The notes: generated by a model not told the origin, from the sequence alone. Positions 42,663 to 53,430 are shown, numbered from the stretch's first letter. The stretch is 64,000 nucleotides of DNA from Symbiodinium natans (GCA_905221605.1 CAJNDS010000691.1:819697-883696); one strand, 5' to 3'. A program made the numbers and translations.

Positions 42663-45600
42663 TCAAGACTCCCAGTACGACGCAACCCTGTCAGGGAGAT
42701 TGCTTTGCATAGCCCAAGCATGGAGCTGATTTCTGGCACACTTGCTTGCTGCTGGGAAATGACGGGCATGTGTCCACAACCTTTCAATGATCTGCCTAGG
42801 ATATCCTGAGAGGATCCAAAGCTGAAGCTCGGCGGAAACAGCTTTTCGCAACTCATTTTGGGGCAACTGCAGCGTCCTAAGTCGCACAAGTTTTGAAGCG
42901 ACGAGCCCACGGGCTTCACACAAATCAAAACTGCAAAATCCTCTCCAGGGCTTAAGTCTGAATTTGGCGGGAGCGTGTTTACCTGCCTGATCTCGCCAGT
43001 CGGCCTCTGCGAGGTCAGCTCTTATGCGGATGTCATTATTTTCAGGCACTATCCAAATATCAAGGAAAGGGACACCCAGCTTACTACTTGGCGCAGCTTC
43101 AAACTTGATCGGGGGAGTGTAAATGGTATCAACGAGGTCTAGGAGGCAGTCGTCACAAAGCACTTTTGACGCGGTGGCAACATCGTCAACGTAGCGGACA
43201 AAAGCAGCGACTTCGTGAAACTCCCAGGTTTCATCCGGCAGAAAACCAAGCTGAACCTGTGCAAGTTTGTTTTTGACCCATTTAAACTCGTCAAAAGCTA
43301 AAACCAGGGAGGCAATAGCTTTACTACAGTGGCCTCCTATAGGCACACCCCGGACCTGTTTAAACAGAAACCTTCCTAAACGGACAGTAGGTTGCGACAG
43401 GGCCAGCGTCAGCACAGTGAGAATATCGGCCCAGCGCCAGATCTTGGCACGCTGGTTGAAATGTCCAGCGCACTTTGACAGCCAAGTGTGCAACCTTTTT
43501 GTCCTAGTCACGGCTATCCCAGCAGCGTCATTATTTTCCTGGAGAAGCTTTTGGAACTCCTGCGCTGCTAGAAGAACCCTGTCAACAGGCAGTTCTTCAT
43601 ACATTTGTGCAGCATCTAGCACTTGGACACAGATCTGTGCTTTGCTTTTGCTGCAACGGGCACACACGCACGGCTCAGAACTGCTGCGCAGTCTTGCCAC
43701 TGCACGTCTCAAGTCAGGGATGGCAGTGTGCAAGTTTGCAGTTTCAAAGCCTGCGCCTAATGCGGCGATCATGCCGCTGATAGCTCGGGAAGCTCCTCGA
43801 TATAGCGATTTGGCTGGGTGAGTGGACCAGGCAATGATTCGTCGGAAGCAGCTGTGTCCAGCCTTCCTGCAGGTCTGTCCCACTCCGGACTGGAAGCACT
43901 TTTGCTTAAGCGTGGTATATGCATACGGAAGGCTGTAGTGGGCCCATTTAGACTTTTTTGCGAAATGGCGCAAGTGTTGTGGGAGACACTGCTCGTGCAA
44001 GCAACGGTACTCTTCAACAATGCCTTGAACGCATGCGTTGACCGGAAGCCAGTGGTCGTTGTCTTGGCGAAACATGAAAACGCACCATTGCTGATACAAC
44101 CGTTTAGGGAGAACCCAGGCTGCATTACGGTCTTTATCCTCTTGCACATGTACGTGTGTAGCGTTGTGTAAGGGAAAACATGTGTCATATTGCACCTCCA
44201 GTTGCTCACGTTCGGGATGCACTAAGGTGGCAAAGAACCCTTGGATATGGCGGCTCATATCCCAAGTAAGCTTCACCCCTACCTTTTTCACGATATGACT
44301 AAGAACCTTTAAAGCATCTGCTCTGTCCTGTGACGGCTTGGAACCTAGCGGAACACCCCAATGCAGCTTTACCCTGCGCATGTCTCGACAATCCTCCGGC
44401 GAAGGCCTAAGCACTTGAAGTGGACAGCTGAGTAGCTGCTCATCACGGATGTCCTTTGCTACGCTTTTGTACCGCCAACAGTCCGAGCGCTTGGCAGTTT
44501 TCCCACGGACAGGCGAGTAACTGAACAGTATCCACTTTTGGGAAAGGCTAAGCCGGGCACTGTGGAGGACACTAGCAATGGACTTATGGAACACGGAGGT
44601 AGGCACTTTAGGGGGCCAGGGAACATATGTGCGTCGGCATGTGCGCTCCCCAAACTGCCGAAGTTTGTAGTCTAGTCGTTTCCGGCACCGAGTGGCAGCG
44701 GTTGTGCTGGGTAACTTGCGCAACGCAAGGCCAATCACAATGGCCATTTCGCCAGCGTGACGAACACGGGACTGAAACCGGCAGCAAAGGCTGTCCCAGC
44801 ACACGTACTGAGCATCAGCGACATATCTGACAAGAAGAGTCTGAAACTTATCGTTGCCGATATCTACAGGCCCAAAACCCCCGCCTTCAAGCAAGAGGCT
44901 CCTGCATGCTAGGGTATAGGCATCTTTGTAGGGAAGCTTGAGTAAGGACCTACTAAGGCAAAACGGAAGGGGAGAAGGGGCTAGCCTACGCCTAGCAACC
45001 CTACTTAAATGGTCTTGCTGGGCTTGGACGCAGTCCGCATTGCGCACCGCGCACTTGCGACGCCTAGGTCGGCATCGTGTCTTGGCACGGCACGCTGTGT
45101 TTCGCGGTCCGATTGCCGACGTGTTTGCTTTCGGTTGCCAGCAGCTTATGCTGGCAGTTTCAAGCGTACGGATGTAGCTTTCTTCCCCGGTGGCAAGAAT
45201 CCAGAACATCGTGTCAGCAGCATGCACAGTCTTAAACAGGCGGACTTTGTGGTTCAACACAGGTTCTTTCTGCAACAAGGCCTTGCGATGTTCTTGCAAA
45301 TGCTGATAACAGCGCGTCATAGGGCTTGCGGCATGGCTCTTAGCTCTCTTTAAGTTGTACTTAGTGGAACCTAGGTAGTCGAAAAACCCATTGCTCATCA
45401 TGTACAGCACTGCATGTCCGGGCGCCGAGCTGAGCAAGCCGAAGACTTGCCAACAAATGAACAAACTCACGTCCTCAAACATGTTGACGTCCCAGCAACC
45501 GCATGTGGCGGCTATAGCTTCATGCACGGTAGGCGGCAAGCATTTGCAGCGAGATAACGCACGGGCTCGTCTACGTTTCCCTTTAAGGGCTTGCCATCTA

Positions 45601-46274
45601 GTTTTAAGCAAGAGCTTGAGGGCACCCAAAACAAAGAAGAAGACATCTGTTTGCAGGCTCGTGGGTCGCTTTGTGCGAGCCCCAGGAGGCAAAATCCAGT
45701 CAGCAAGGCTACGCGTGAGGACATGCATACCGGCCAGGTGCGTATGTTCTACAGCGCCAGCTTCAAGTAAGCAACCAACTTTGGCAGCGGTCATGAGCAG
45801 ATCATCAACAAACTCAGGCCAGCGACGATTTTGCAGCAGGGTCGCAGCTTTGGCGCGCAGGCTGTCAGACCAAGCTTGCACACGATGTGGGCAGGCCTCC
45901 ACGCTTGCCGTCCAGACACGAAGGCCTCTTAGGGTGAGGTTGTTGAGCGTCATCTGGTCCAACTCGTGCCAAGAGGGACCAAGGTCAATATGCAATGGTA
46001 CAGATCTGTCAGAAACACTGCCCCGTCTAATTGGCGTGGATGTAGAAGACGCGCCTATACTTTGCCCAGAAACTGTCGGCCCATCTCTGGCCGCAAATCT
46101 GTACGCTTGCTCCACGCACCAGAAAAACACGCATCTGAGACCCAGAAAGAAAATCTTGCACATGCACAGAAGAAGCTGGCTCCAGTAAGAAGTCCTGCGT
46201 GCTCTGCGCAGAAACCATCTGCGGAACCGTCTCCTGAAGGTACGTCGCGAAGGTCGTGTCCGCACTCTGTTCAT
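42663..46274 (-). CDS. Penelope-like reverse transcriptase, about 1203 residues
   Basis: The frame is open from a TAG at 46338-46340 to 42663. I take the first ATG (46274), which precedes an Arg-rich segment; an upstream GTG at 46301 is unlikely in a eukaryote. Residue numbers below count from that GTG. Arg-rich stretch 12-37, hydrophobic stretch 40-62, long N-terminal extension to about 640. RT part: DKD 722-724 (PLE fingers motif), FRRIIAW near 819, Cys cluster CVCARC ending at Cys891, motif A VLDAAQMYEELP with catalytic Asp896, motif B GVPIGGHCSKAIASL 985-999, motif C RYVDD with Asp1039/1040, then GVPFLDIWI 1076-1084 and SGYP 1165-1168. The frame ends 44 residues later with no GIY-YIG domain. 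All three catalytic Asp residues are present, so it is probably active. Much longer N-terminally than canonical PLE proteins; that part has no family I recognise. Confidence 0.85.
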   Translation of the reverse strand: MNRVRTRPSRRTFRRRFRRWFLRRARRTSYWSQLLLCMCKIFFLGLRCVFFWCVEQAYRFAARDGPTVSGQSIGASSTSTPIRRGSVSDRSVPLHIDLGPSWHELDQMTLNNLTLRGLRVWTASVEACPHRVQAWSDSLRAKAATLLQNRRWPEFVDDLLMTAAKVGCLLEAGAVEHTHLAGMHVLTRSLADWILPPGARTKRPTSLQTDVFFFVLGALKLLLKTRWQALKGKRRRARALSRCKCLPPTVHEAIAATCGCWDVNMFEDVSLFICWQVFGLLSSAPGHAVLYMMSNGFFDYLGSTKYNLKRAKSHAASPMTRCYQHLQEHRKALLQKEPVLNHKVRLFKTVHAADTMFWILATGEESYIRTLETASISCWQPKANTSAIGPRNTACRAKTRCRPRRRKCAVRNADCVQAQQDHLSRVARRRLAPSPLPFCLSRSLLKLPYKDAYTLACRSLLLEGGGFGPVDIGNDKFQTLLVRYVADAQYVCWDSLCCRFQSRVRHAGEMAIVIGLALRKLPSTTAATRCRKRLDYKLRQFGERTCRRTYVPWPPKVPTSVFHKSIASVLHSARLSLSQKWILFSYSPVRGKTAKRSDCWRYKSVAKDIRDEQLLSCPLQVLRPSPEDCRDMRRVKLHWGVPLGSKPSQDRADALKVLSHIVKKVGVKLTWDMSRHIQGFFATLVHPEREQLEVQYDTCFPLHNATHVHVQEDKDRNAAWVLPKRLYQQWCVFMFRQDNDHWLPVNACVQGIVEEYRCLHEQCLPQHLRHFAKKSKWAHYSLPYAYTTLKQKCFQSGVGQTCRKAGHSCFRRIIAWSTHPAKSLYRGASRAISGMIAALGAGFETANLHTAIPDLRRAVARLRSSSEPCVCARCSKSKAQICVQVLDAAQMYEELPVDRVLLAAQEFQKLLQENNDAAGIAVTRTKRLHTWLSKCAGHFNQRAKIWRWADILTVLTLALSQPTVRLGRFLFKQVRGVPIGGHCSKAIASLVLAFDEFKWVKNKLAQVQLGFLPDETWEFHEVAAFVRYVDDVATASKVLCDDCLLDLVDTIYTPPIKFEAAPSSKLGVPFLDIWIVPENNDIRIRADLAEADWRDQAGKHAPAKFRLKPWRGFCSFDLCEARGLVASKLVRLRTLQLPQNELRKAVSAELQLWILSGYPRQIIERLWTHARHFPAASKCARNQLHAWAMQSNLPDRVASYWES

Positions 46275-46461
46275 AGTTGACAACGCGTCAACCTTCACCA
46301 CTTGCTTGGAGCCAAACGGAGAGCCCAGGCTGTTAGCCTAGTCATAACCAGTCAAACTCCTTTCAACTTGACCTTCAAAGTGGTGGTAGTCAAAAGATAT
46401 GGATATGGATTGTAACAAGCGTTCACCGATGACTGCACTGTCCGGCACCGAACGCCGAAAG
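46275..46461 (-). other. Leader between 5' terminal repeat and RT frame
   Basis: This 187-bp stretch holds a TAG in the RT frame at 46338-46340, which fixes the upstream limit of the coding region. I see no splice site or structure that I would defend. Confidence 0.5.
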
Positions 46462-46858
46462 CCTTCTCACAAGCAACACTGTAGGCTGAGGCCGCAACAG
46501 AAAAAGAGATGTCAAGAATGAGTTGAATGTCAGCAAGAATTTGGGACACAGGCTCCCAATCTGATTGCAATCTCCCAGAATCGCAAAGTCTGACTTTTTC
46601 CGACTGGTGGAAACGTCAAAGGTTCTTGCTTCGAGATATCTCTTGGCAGCTTCTGCAGGGGATGTCTCGCACTGTGCCTTATCGGCAGACCCAATATTGT
46701 GCACGGATGCCTGCGAATCCGTTTGAGCGCTAGCCTAAACCTGCCGAGAGCTGCGAAACTCCTGTGCCGACAAGGCTGCAGCATAGAGCTACAGGCCGTG
46801 CATGCGTTTGCTGCTCTGCTGGTAAACCAGCATCTCCTGACATGTGCAACGAGATTGG
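46462..46858 (-). repeat. 5' terminal direct repeat (pLTR-like) of the retroelement
   Basis: This 397-bp segment matches 40919-41315 base for base as read, in the same orientation. In element sense it is the upstream copy and would carry the promoter. It contains a short perfect hairpin (GCTGGTAAACCAGC at 46818-46831) and one internal telomere-like CCTAAACC. It has no LTR-retrovirus TG...CA ends. Its outer edge runs straight into AACCCTAAGCCC. Confidence 0.85.
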
Positions 46859-46870
46859 AACCCTAAGCCC

Positions 46871-46905
46871 TAATCCCGTTAGTTTAAGGGGGAACGTCCC
46901 AAGCC
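46871..46905 (+). mobile_element. Right half of the same split MITE
   Basis: TAATCCCGTTAGTTTAAGGG followed by GGAACGTCCCAAGCC is the inverted counterpart of the left terminus at 40854. It resembles the right end at 55774-55803. Together the halves show that telomeric repeats plus the retroelement entered a pre-existing MITE. Confidence 0.6.
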
Positions 46906-47602
46906 AACCTAAACCGTTTATGGTTCTATCTGTCTACCGACCTAGAGACAAGGAAGTCGCCTTATGTGAAAGCAAAGCTCGGGGTTTCTTTGAGCCCTTT
47001 ATGCTTGGGCAAAACTTCAGGGTTTTTGGGTTGTTGGCTTGTTCCGGGCTGTAGGCTTTAGGGTGGTTCAGGGTTTAGGGCTTAGGGTGGTTTAGGGTTG
47101 AGGGTTTCCATCCTCTTCTGGCAAGGCTTTCTCAAAACTCCCACGTCGACCCTACATTTCTGGATTCCAGGGCTTCATCATGCAGCCAAGTTGTTCACAT
47201 GGTCAGTTCTAAGAACCTCTCAACCCTAAACCCTAAACCCGAAACCCAAGAGCACCCCCTACATATCGCCACAGGCAGCCGTGTTATAGCCCGCCGACTT
47301 GTGGTGCTTAGGGTGTAGAGTTGTCGAGCTTCATACAAGATTCTCTTACAACATCGCCCTCAAAAGTGAAGCCCGCACCAAAAACTGCTGCAACGCCCCA
47401 AGTTGCAACTTTTCCAGAACTGCAGTTTAGGGTTTTAACCCTAAACCCCGAAGCCCCTAAACCCTAAGAGCTAAGGGTCTCGAGTGCAGTGCACCCCTCA
47501 CAAGCCGGGTAGATTGAAATTTCACTGTAACGCTGCCAATGTCCAGGATGTATTACCATGGGGCCGGATTCGACGACCGCCTATTCCGGACAGGCGCCCC
47601 TG

Positions 47603-47957
47603 GACCCCACAACCCCTAAACCCCTAAACCCCTAAACCCTAAACCCTAAACCCTAAACCCTAAACCCTAAACCCTAAACCCTAAACCCTAAACCCTAAAC
47701 CCTAAACCCTAAACCCTAAACCCTAAACCCTAAACCTAAACCCTAAACCCTAAATCCTGATTTTAGGGTTCCGAGCTCTCAAAACTTAACTTGAGCAAGC
47801 AAGTCTCCACAGACCCTCAACAGCACACCTTGCTGGTTCTTAGTAGAGAATTCACCTGAAAACGTTGTGCAGGGGCTACTTGGGGGCATAACCCTAAACC
47901 CAAAACCCAAAACCCAAAACCCCAAACCCTAAACCCTAAACCCTAAACCCTAAACCC
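47603..47957 (-). repeat. Two CCCTAAA arrays
   Basis: 47603-47757 (about 21 units) and 47888-47957, separated by unique DNA. Confidence 0.9.
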
Positions 47958-48134
47958 ATATTCAGGGTACCCGTATTGGGGCAAAGTGTCCTTGTGCTTC
48001 CTGTCCCCTAGACTCCTTCGCCTGCCTCTAGTTTAAGAGACTTCTGGGCCGAGCTTCGTCATGGCCTAGGTAAACTTTAGGGTTTAGGGTTTAGGGTTTA
48101 GGGTTTAGGGTTTAGGGTTAGACCCTAATTTGGG

Positions 48135-48232
48135 GGTCGGAAAAAATCCTAACAGTGTTCCCTTCTGGTCCCTTCATAAATATACCATAAGAACCCCCCA
48201 AAACCCTGTTCCAATTATTAAGCCCCTATTTT
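48135..48232 (+). repeat. Dispersed repeat, copy 1 (GGGGTCGGAAAAAA...)
   Basis: Shares GGGGTCGGAAAAAA, TTCCCTTC.G, ATAAATATAC and CCCCAAAACCCT.TTC in the same order and spacing with 59014-59105. Non-coding. Confidence 0.65.
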
Positions 48233-49194
48233 AACCCCTTAACCCTGGGGTTTAGAGCTGGGGGTTCAGTGCTCCCTGCGTCCCAGGTCTCGCCCGATCT
48301 CAGGATGGACTTAGCTGGGAGCGCCATGGCATCATTGTCGGGCCCGGCCAGGATGGTGCGTTTGACGAAGGCAGCGCGTCCCTTGGGGGTCTGGGGGTTG
48401 GGGTCTAGGGTTTTGGGTGTAGGGTGTAGGGTCTAGGGTTTAGGGTCTTAGGGCTTTGGGTGTAGGGTGTAGGGTTTAGGGTGTAGGGATTCGGGTCCCT
48501 GGGGTTATGTTCCCCAAAACCCTCAAAAAGGTGCGGTTCGTAGGATTCCTGGATGACCCCTTCGCTTCCTCTCAACGGCAATCGAAAGTCCAGCAGAACA
48601 AAGCAAAGGCCGACACTGCATTCGGGCAAGAGGTGTCAACTCTACATGACCCTTGACCCTATACCCAGAAACTCTACCTGGAGCCGAGGAACCCCTGTAC
48701 TTCAAAAAGCAACCCCTAGTCCCTAAAACCCAAACCCAAAAACCCTAAACCCTTCAAACATTTCAGCTGCTTTGGGCAGGTGGAGTCAGCCGCCGCCATG
48801 TCTTCCGAGCAGGTGACGGCTACACCATGGTGTAGCCAGCATGAGACTGTGTCGGTGACAACCCTAAACCCTAAACTGTTAAACCCTCAACCCTAAACCC
48901 TCTACCCTAAGCTCCTAAACCCTAAACCCTAAATCTAGACCCTAAACCCCAAACCCCAAACCCTAAACCCTAAATCCTATGCTAGCATGTCAATGGTCGC
49001 AATGTGACTTCTGAATCTTCCCATTTTGCGTTCAACCCGCCTTCACCGCCACCCCCCCCCCCCCCCTCCCCCCCCCCACCCGCGCCTCCCCTACCCCCAC
49101 CCCGCTCGCTTTGCCCCACCCAACGTTTAGGGCTTAGGGTTTAGGGTTTAATGCGATCAGCAAGCACATGCAATGCATAAAATCCGCGTATCAG

Positions 49195-49300
49195 ATCAGA
49201 TCATATGTATATAAAGATATATATGTATATATGTATATAGGCATACATACATACATACATATATATATATGTGTGTGTATGTAAGTATGTGTGTACACAC
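49195..49300 (+). repeat. TA/TG/CATA compound microsatellite
   Basis: ATATGTATATA, four CATA units, (AT)n, (GT)n. Z- or cruciform-prone AT-rich tract. Confidence 0.9.
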
Positions 49301-49714
49301 CTGAAAATGACAAGCAACAATTAACATAGATGTACGTGTGCATAGATACTACTAAACATGTCGAACGCTTTCTCTACAGTTCGCACACAGGTTCGGCAAG
49401 TCCTTTTTTGAGAGACGCTCAAGCCATGCACTGCAAGAACATGGTGACACCAGCACCTCCCCACTCTGTTCGGCATGCGCCCCCTCTCTTGTGCCGAACA
49501 CTTCTTTGTGAACGTAGGGGGTTTTAACAAACATACCAAGTCCCAAAATGTTCCACACATCTGAACAAGCATCCCAAAGCTCCAAACCCTAAACCGATAA
49601 AGTTGTCAAGAAGCCCAGGTACGAGGGTTCCTCGAAGTCTGGGCACGCGTTTGGCCTCGCAACATCTGCCGATGGAATTGTCTGGAAGAAGGTGGGCAGT
49701 CTCATTCAATGCTT

Positions 49715-49800
49715 GGAGGGATGTAAACCTTACTTAGCCAATAGTTGAACTTTAAATCTTTTTGGGTTTCCTTATTTAGTAGGAATAACCAAGTTTAACC
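49715..49800 (+). repeat. Dispersed repeat (AATAGTTGAACTTTAAA..TTTCCTTATTTAGTAGGAA)
   Basis: Similar blocks lie at 1884-1950 and 21806-21860: TAGCC, then GTTGA.CTTT, then GGCTTCCTT..TAGTAGGAA. All three are followed by unrelated sequence. Confidence 0.5.
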
Positions 49801-50480
49801 TTTTTTCTTCTGGGTTATTGGAGAAGTAAGAAACTGGAGTCTGCCCCGTCATGTCTAACCAATGCTCACACAAGTCATGCAAGTCGTGTTGCCCATCGTT
49901 CCGAAAATAGGACATATTCTTCCTTATGCGGGCAATGTAGGGATTCTCATCTTTCTTTTTGGGGGGGTGGTCTTAAGCAAATAGTAGAGTTGGGCCTGGC
50001 AATGCCGTTTGGGGTTAAGGGTCAGGCTTTAGGGTTGGTGTGTGTGTGAGTGTGTGTGTGTGCGCGCGCGTTTGCGTTTGTTTTATGGTCTTGCCTCTTG
50101 AGGCTGAAGTGTCAATGATGTATGGACAGCCAGCTTGGATAGGTCGGTTTAGTCGCGTCTTGCGAATGGATCTTGATGTCTGGCCCTAAGAAGCTGCCGA
50201 TGACGTAGTGGTCCCGACGTGCTGTCTAAACCCTAAAACCCGGTGAAAGCAAAGTCCAGGTTGGTGATGGCCCCATCCTCTCGCCTTCGCCAGCCGCCGA
50301 CGCCTTCGATGCACGCGCTGTCAGCGCACCCTTCTTCGTGCCCCCACGGCGTGAAGGCAGGCTTGCGGGCGGAAGGGACGGGGGGGGTGGGGTTAGGGCG
50401 CCAGGGCTTATGGGTCGGTTTTGGGAGTGGGGATCATAGGGTTTAGGCTCACTGTGCATTGCTGTTGCTGCCTGCTCCAG

Positions 50481-51016
<536 letters not shown>

Positions 51017-52080
51017 CTTGATGCGGCTGCTGCGGCTGCAGGAGTAGCAGTACTGCTGCTGTTGCTACTACTAACACTTCCTCCCGAGCGACCAAGGCTC
51101 CCATGGCCTTCTCTACTACGTGGGCCTGGATGCCACTGGAGCCTCTTCGGTGGGAGTTGCTCAAGCAGAGCAGGGAGATCTGACTCGGCTGAGCCGGCTA
51201 TAGCAGGATGGCTGCTCAAACGGTGGAATCGCATCCTGAGTTCCGCGTGAACGGATCGCATTCGCCGTCCATGCTCACAAGCTGAAGTTGTTGTAGATTA
51301 GCGATTAGCGATTACGTGTCTCTTACGTGTGCTTGGTGTGGCCTGCCCGCAGGCAGCTTTTAGGAAGTTCTGATTGTAGGCATCCTGGTCTTACAGGCTC
51401 TTGCGGCTGCATCTAAATATACGGCGGAACACCGCTGTGCGTCGCAAGAGAGCGACCGTTTCACCTCCCGGCTGACGTCGACTGTGTGGTTTTCGTCTTT
51501 CCTTCCGCAGGTGAGCAAAGGCAAGCAAGGCATGCAGCTGGAGTGTTCGCCATTTCTCGCAAAGGGTGTCTCAAACATGTTTTCTGTCTAGGACAGGTAC
51601 AAGGATGGTGCGTGCCCACTATACACCTTCTATACGCTGTATACCAAATAAGATTCCCTATATACCCTATTTGCCATGTACCCAGTTATGTATGATAGGC
51701 CTTATATGCCCTATGAAAAGTCATTGTCTCTTGCATAATTTTGGGCTGAATTCACCCTGCTATCTGTCGAGGGCGTCACCTGTTTGCATAGATTGATACA
51801 TCATTAAGGCCCCTAAACACTAAACCCTAACCCTGCTATGTTCCCCTCGTGCGTTGAAGAAGAGTAAGTAGGCGTTTGCAAGGCTCCTGATCCTGCAAAC
51901 CCCAGCGCATGACGTCCCCTCAGCCTCAGCCGATTCCTTGACCTGCCGCCCCCCAATGCCCCCTCGGCACAGAAAGAGGAAACAGGGTAAACCCTCAACC
52001 CTGGCAGGCAACCCTTGGTGCTTTACACCTGGCGAACTTCAGGGCGCGAGGCTTAGGGTCCCAAAGTACACAGAAGAGGA
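51017..52080. other. Unique DNA after the CTA array; no gene called
   Basis: GC-balanced, with frames running out of the microsatellite to 51250. 51620-51715 has TATACCCTAT/TATGCCCTAT repeats resembling 23527-23577. No domain seen. Confidence 0.4.
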
Positions 52081-52259
52081 GAGGGGGGGGGGTTGGGGTT
52101 TGGGTTTTCGGGATTTTGGGGGTTTAGGATTTAGGGTTGGGTTTGGGTGTTCGAGGAGGGTTCACGGATTTTCGAGCACCCCACAGAACGTCCAGTCTTT
52201 ATGCCTTCGAGGGGGCAGGCGCTGGCGCTGGTGCTGACAGCATTTTGGCGGACCAGTCC

Positions 52260-52450
52260 CCACTACCAGCACTTCACGAAAGCCCTTAACCCAAAACCCT
52301 AGCACCAAACCCTAGACCGTAACCCTAGACCCTAAACCGCAAACCCTAAACCCTAAACCCTGAAACCCTAACCCTAAACCCTACACCCCTAAACCCCTAA
52401 ACCCCTAAACCCCTAAATCCCTAAACCCTAAACCCTAAACCCTATCCCTT
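52260..52450 (-). repeat. Degenerate CCCTAAA array
   Basis: CCCTAAA, CCCTAGA and CCCCTAAA units. Confidence 0.85.
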
Positions 52451-52639
52451 AACCGAAGTCCCCTCGACCATTTCGAATGCCCAACAACCTAAGCCCCCAA
52501 GACCAGCAACCCTGATTGTTGAGGCTTGCAGTCCCAACATGTCCCCAAGCACCTAAACCCTAAACCCTAAACCCTTAACCCTTTGCGACACCAAGGGGGG
52601 GGGGGGTTGAGACGCGGACCTGGGTGGGATATGGGAGTT

Positions 52640-52720
52640 TACGAGAATAAGGGCCCCCAATTTACACACCCAAGTAGTAGTATTCCCTTTTCATAAGGAT
52701 CCCAATTCGGAAACCACCAT
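52640..52720 (+). repeat. Dispersed repeat, same family as 15417
   Basis: ATAAGGGCCCCCAATTTACA, then AGTAGTATTCCC and CATAAGGATCCCAATTCGGA. Confidence 0.5.
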
Positions 52721-53024
52721 ACAGGGCTTAGGGTTTAGGGTTAAGGGTTTAAGCTCAGGGTAGGGAAGTGCAAGTGTTTATTCTTTTGGTGGCGTCGGGG
52801 TCCAGATCTGTTTTTTGTCGCAGGCTTGCGTGGGGGTTACGTCTAGGGTTTTGGGTTAGGACATGTTAGGACAGAATTCGGGTCCGGGGGAGCAGTCTTT
52901 GAACGTGCTTGTCCTTCTTCCTTCCTAACCTTTAACCCTAAACCCTAAACCCTCTTGCATGCTCTTGAGCCCCTACTGAAAAAAGTTGTGGTGCCAAGAG
53001 CGCGGAGGGGAGTCAGGGGAGTCG

Positions 53025-53430
53025 GTAGGGTTTAGTGTTTAGGGATGTCAATAGGGTTTAGAGTTAAAGGTTAAAAGTTTAGGGTTTAGGATTTAGGATT
53101 TAGGGTTTAGGGTTTAGGGTTTAGGGTTTAGGGCTTAGGGTTTAGGGTTTAGGGCTAGTTAGGGTTTAGGGTTTCAGGCTCTTCTGGGTTTTCTCGGGGG
53201 GGACGAACAGCGAACTTGAAACTCCTGCGCTGAGATCTGCTGCCGCACTTCCAAAGATGGAAGCTCGGTCAGGTCTGGCACCTAGAGTTGGTAGTGAGGG
53301 CGTAGGGTTTAGGGTTTAGGGTTTAGGGTTTAGGGTTTAGGGTTTAGGGTTTAGGGTTTAGGGTTTGGGGTTTGGGGTTTGGGGTTTGGGGTTTGGGGTT
53401 TGGGGTTTGGGGTTTGGGGTTTAGGGTTCA
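53025..53430 (+). repeat. TTTAGGG arrays, the second ending in TTTGGGG
   Basis: 53025-53165 mixed. 53304-53365 exact TTTAGGG, then nine TTTGGGG units (53366-53425). Confidence 0.9.

Larger units (their letters stand above)
40919..46858 (-). mobile_element. Penelope-like retroelement with direct terminal repeats, apparently complete
   Basis: A 5940-bp unit bounded by two 397-bp direct repeats (40919-41315 and 46462-46858). Read along the minus strand it holds: 5' repeat, 187-base leader, reverse transcriptase frame, 153-base spacer, a Lys/Gly-rich coiled-coil protein, an in-frame extension behind a UGA stop, 45 bases, 3' repeat. The RT is closest in motif layout to Penelope-like elements and no GIY-YIG endonuclease follows it. 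Both ends abut telomeric-type repeats: CCCTAAACCC on the left, AACCCTAAGCCC on the right. No stop or frameshift breaks the RT frame and the terminal repeats show no difference by eye, so the insertion is probably young. Endonuclease-deficient PLEs at telomeres are known from rotifers, fungi, stramenopiles and plants. Placing this one in that group is inference from motifs, not from a tree. Confidence 0.8.
48979..50480. other. Mixed unique DNA with microsatellites
   Basis: C run 49052-49078, compound microsatellite 49195-49300, dispersed repeat 49715-49800, TTTTTGGGGGGG then TAAGCAAATAGTAG at 49955-49990 (also at 53615-53660), GT/GC tract 50037-50080. Open frames around 49321-49585 are not convincing. 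Confidence 0.45.

Noticed and set aside
45391-46188. Plus-strand frame of 265 codons
   Set aside because: Shadow of the reverse transcriptase frame on the other strand.
46462-46858. Hammerhead ribozyme in the terminal repeat
   Set aside because: Such ribozymes are known in Penelope-like terminal repeats, so I looked for a CTGANGA...GAAA core on the sense strand and found none. On the other strand CTGCCGA...CGAAAC (46741-46759) lacks the invariant A and has no good stem.
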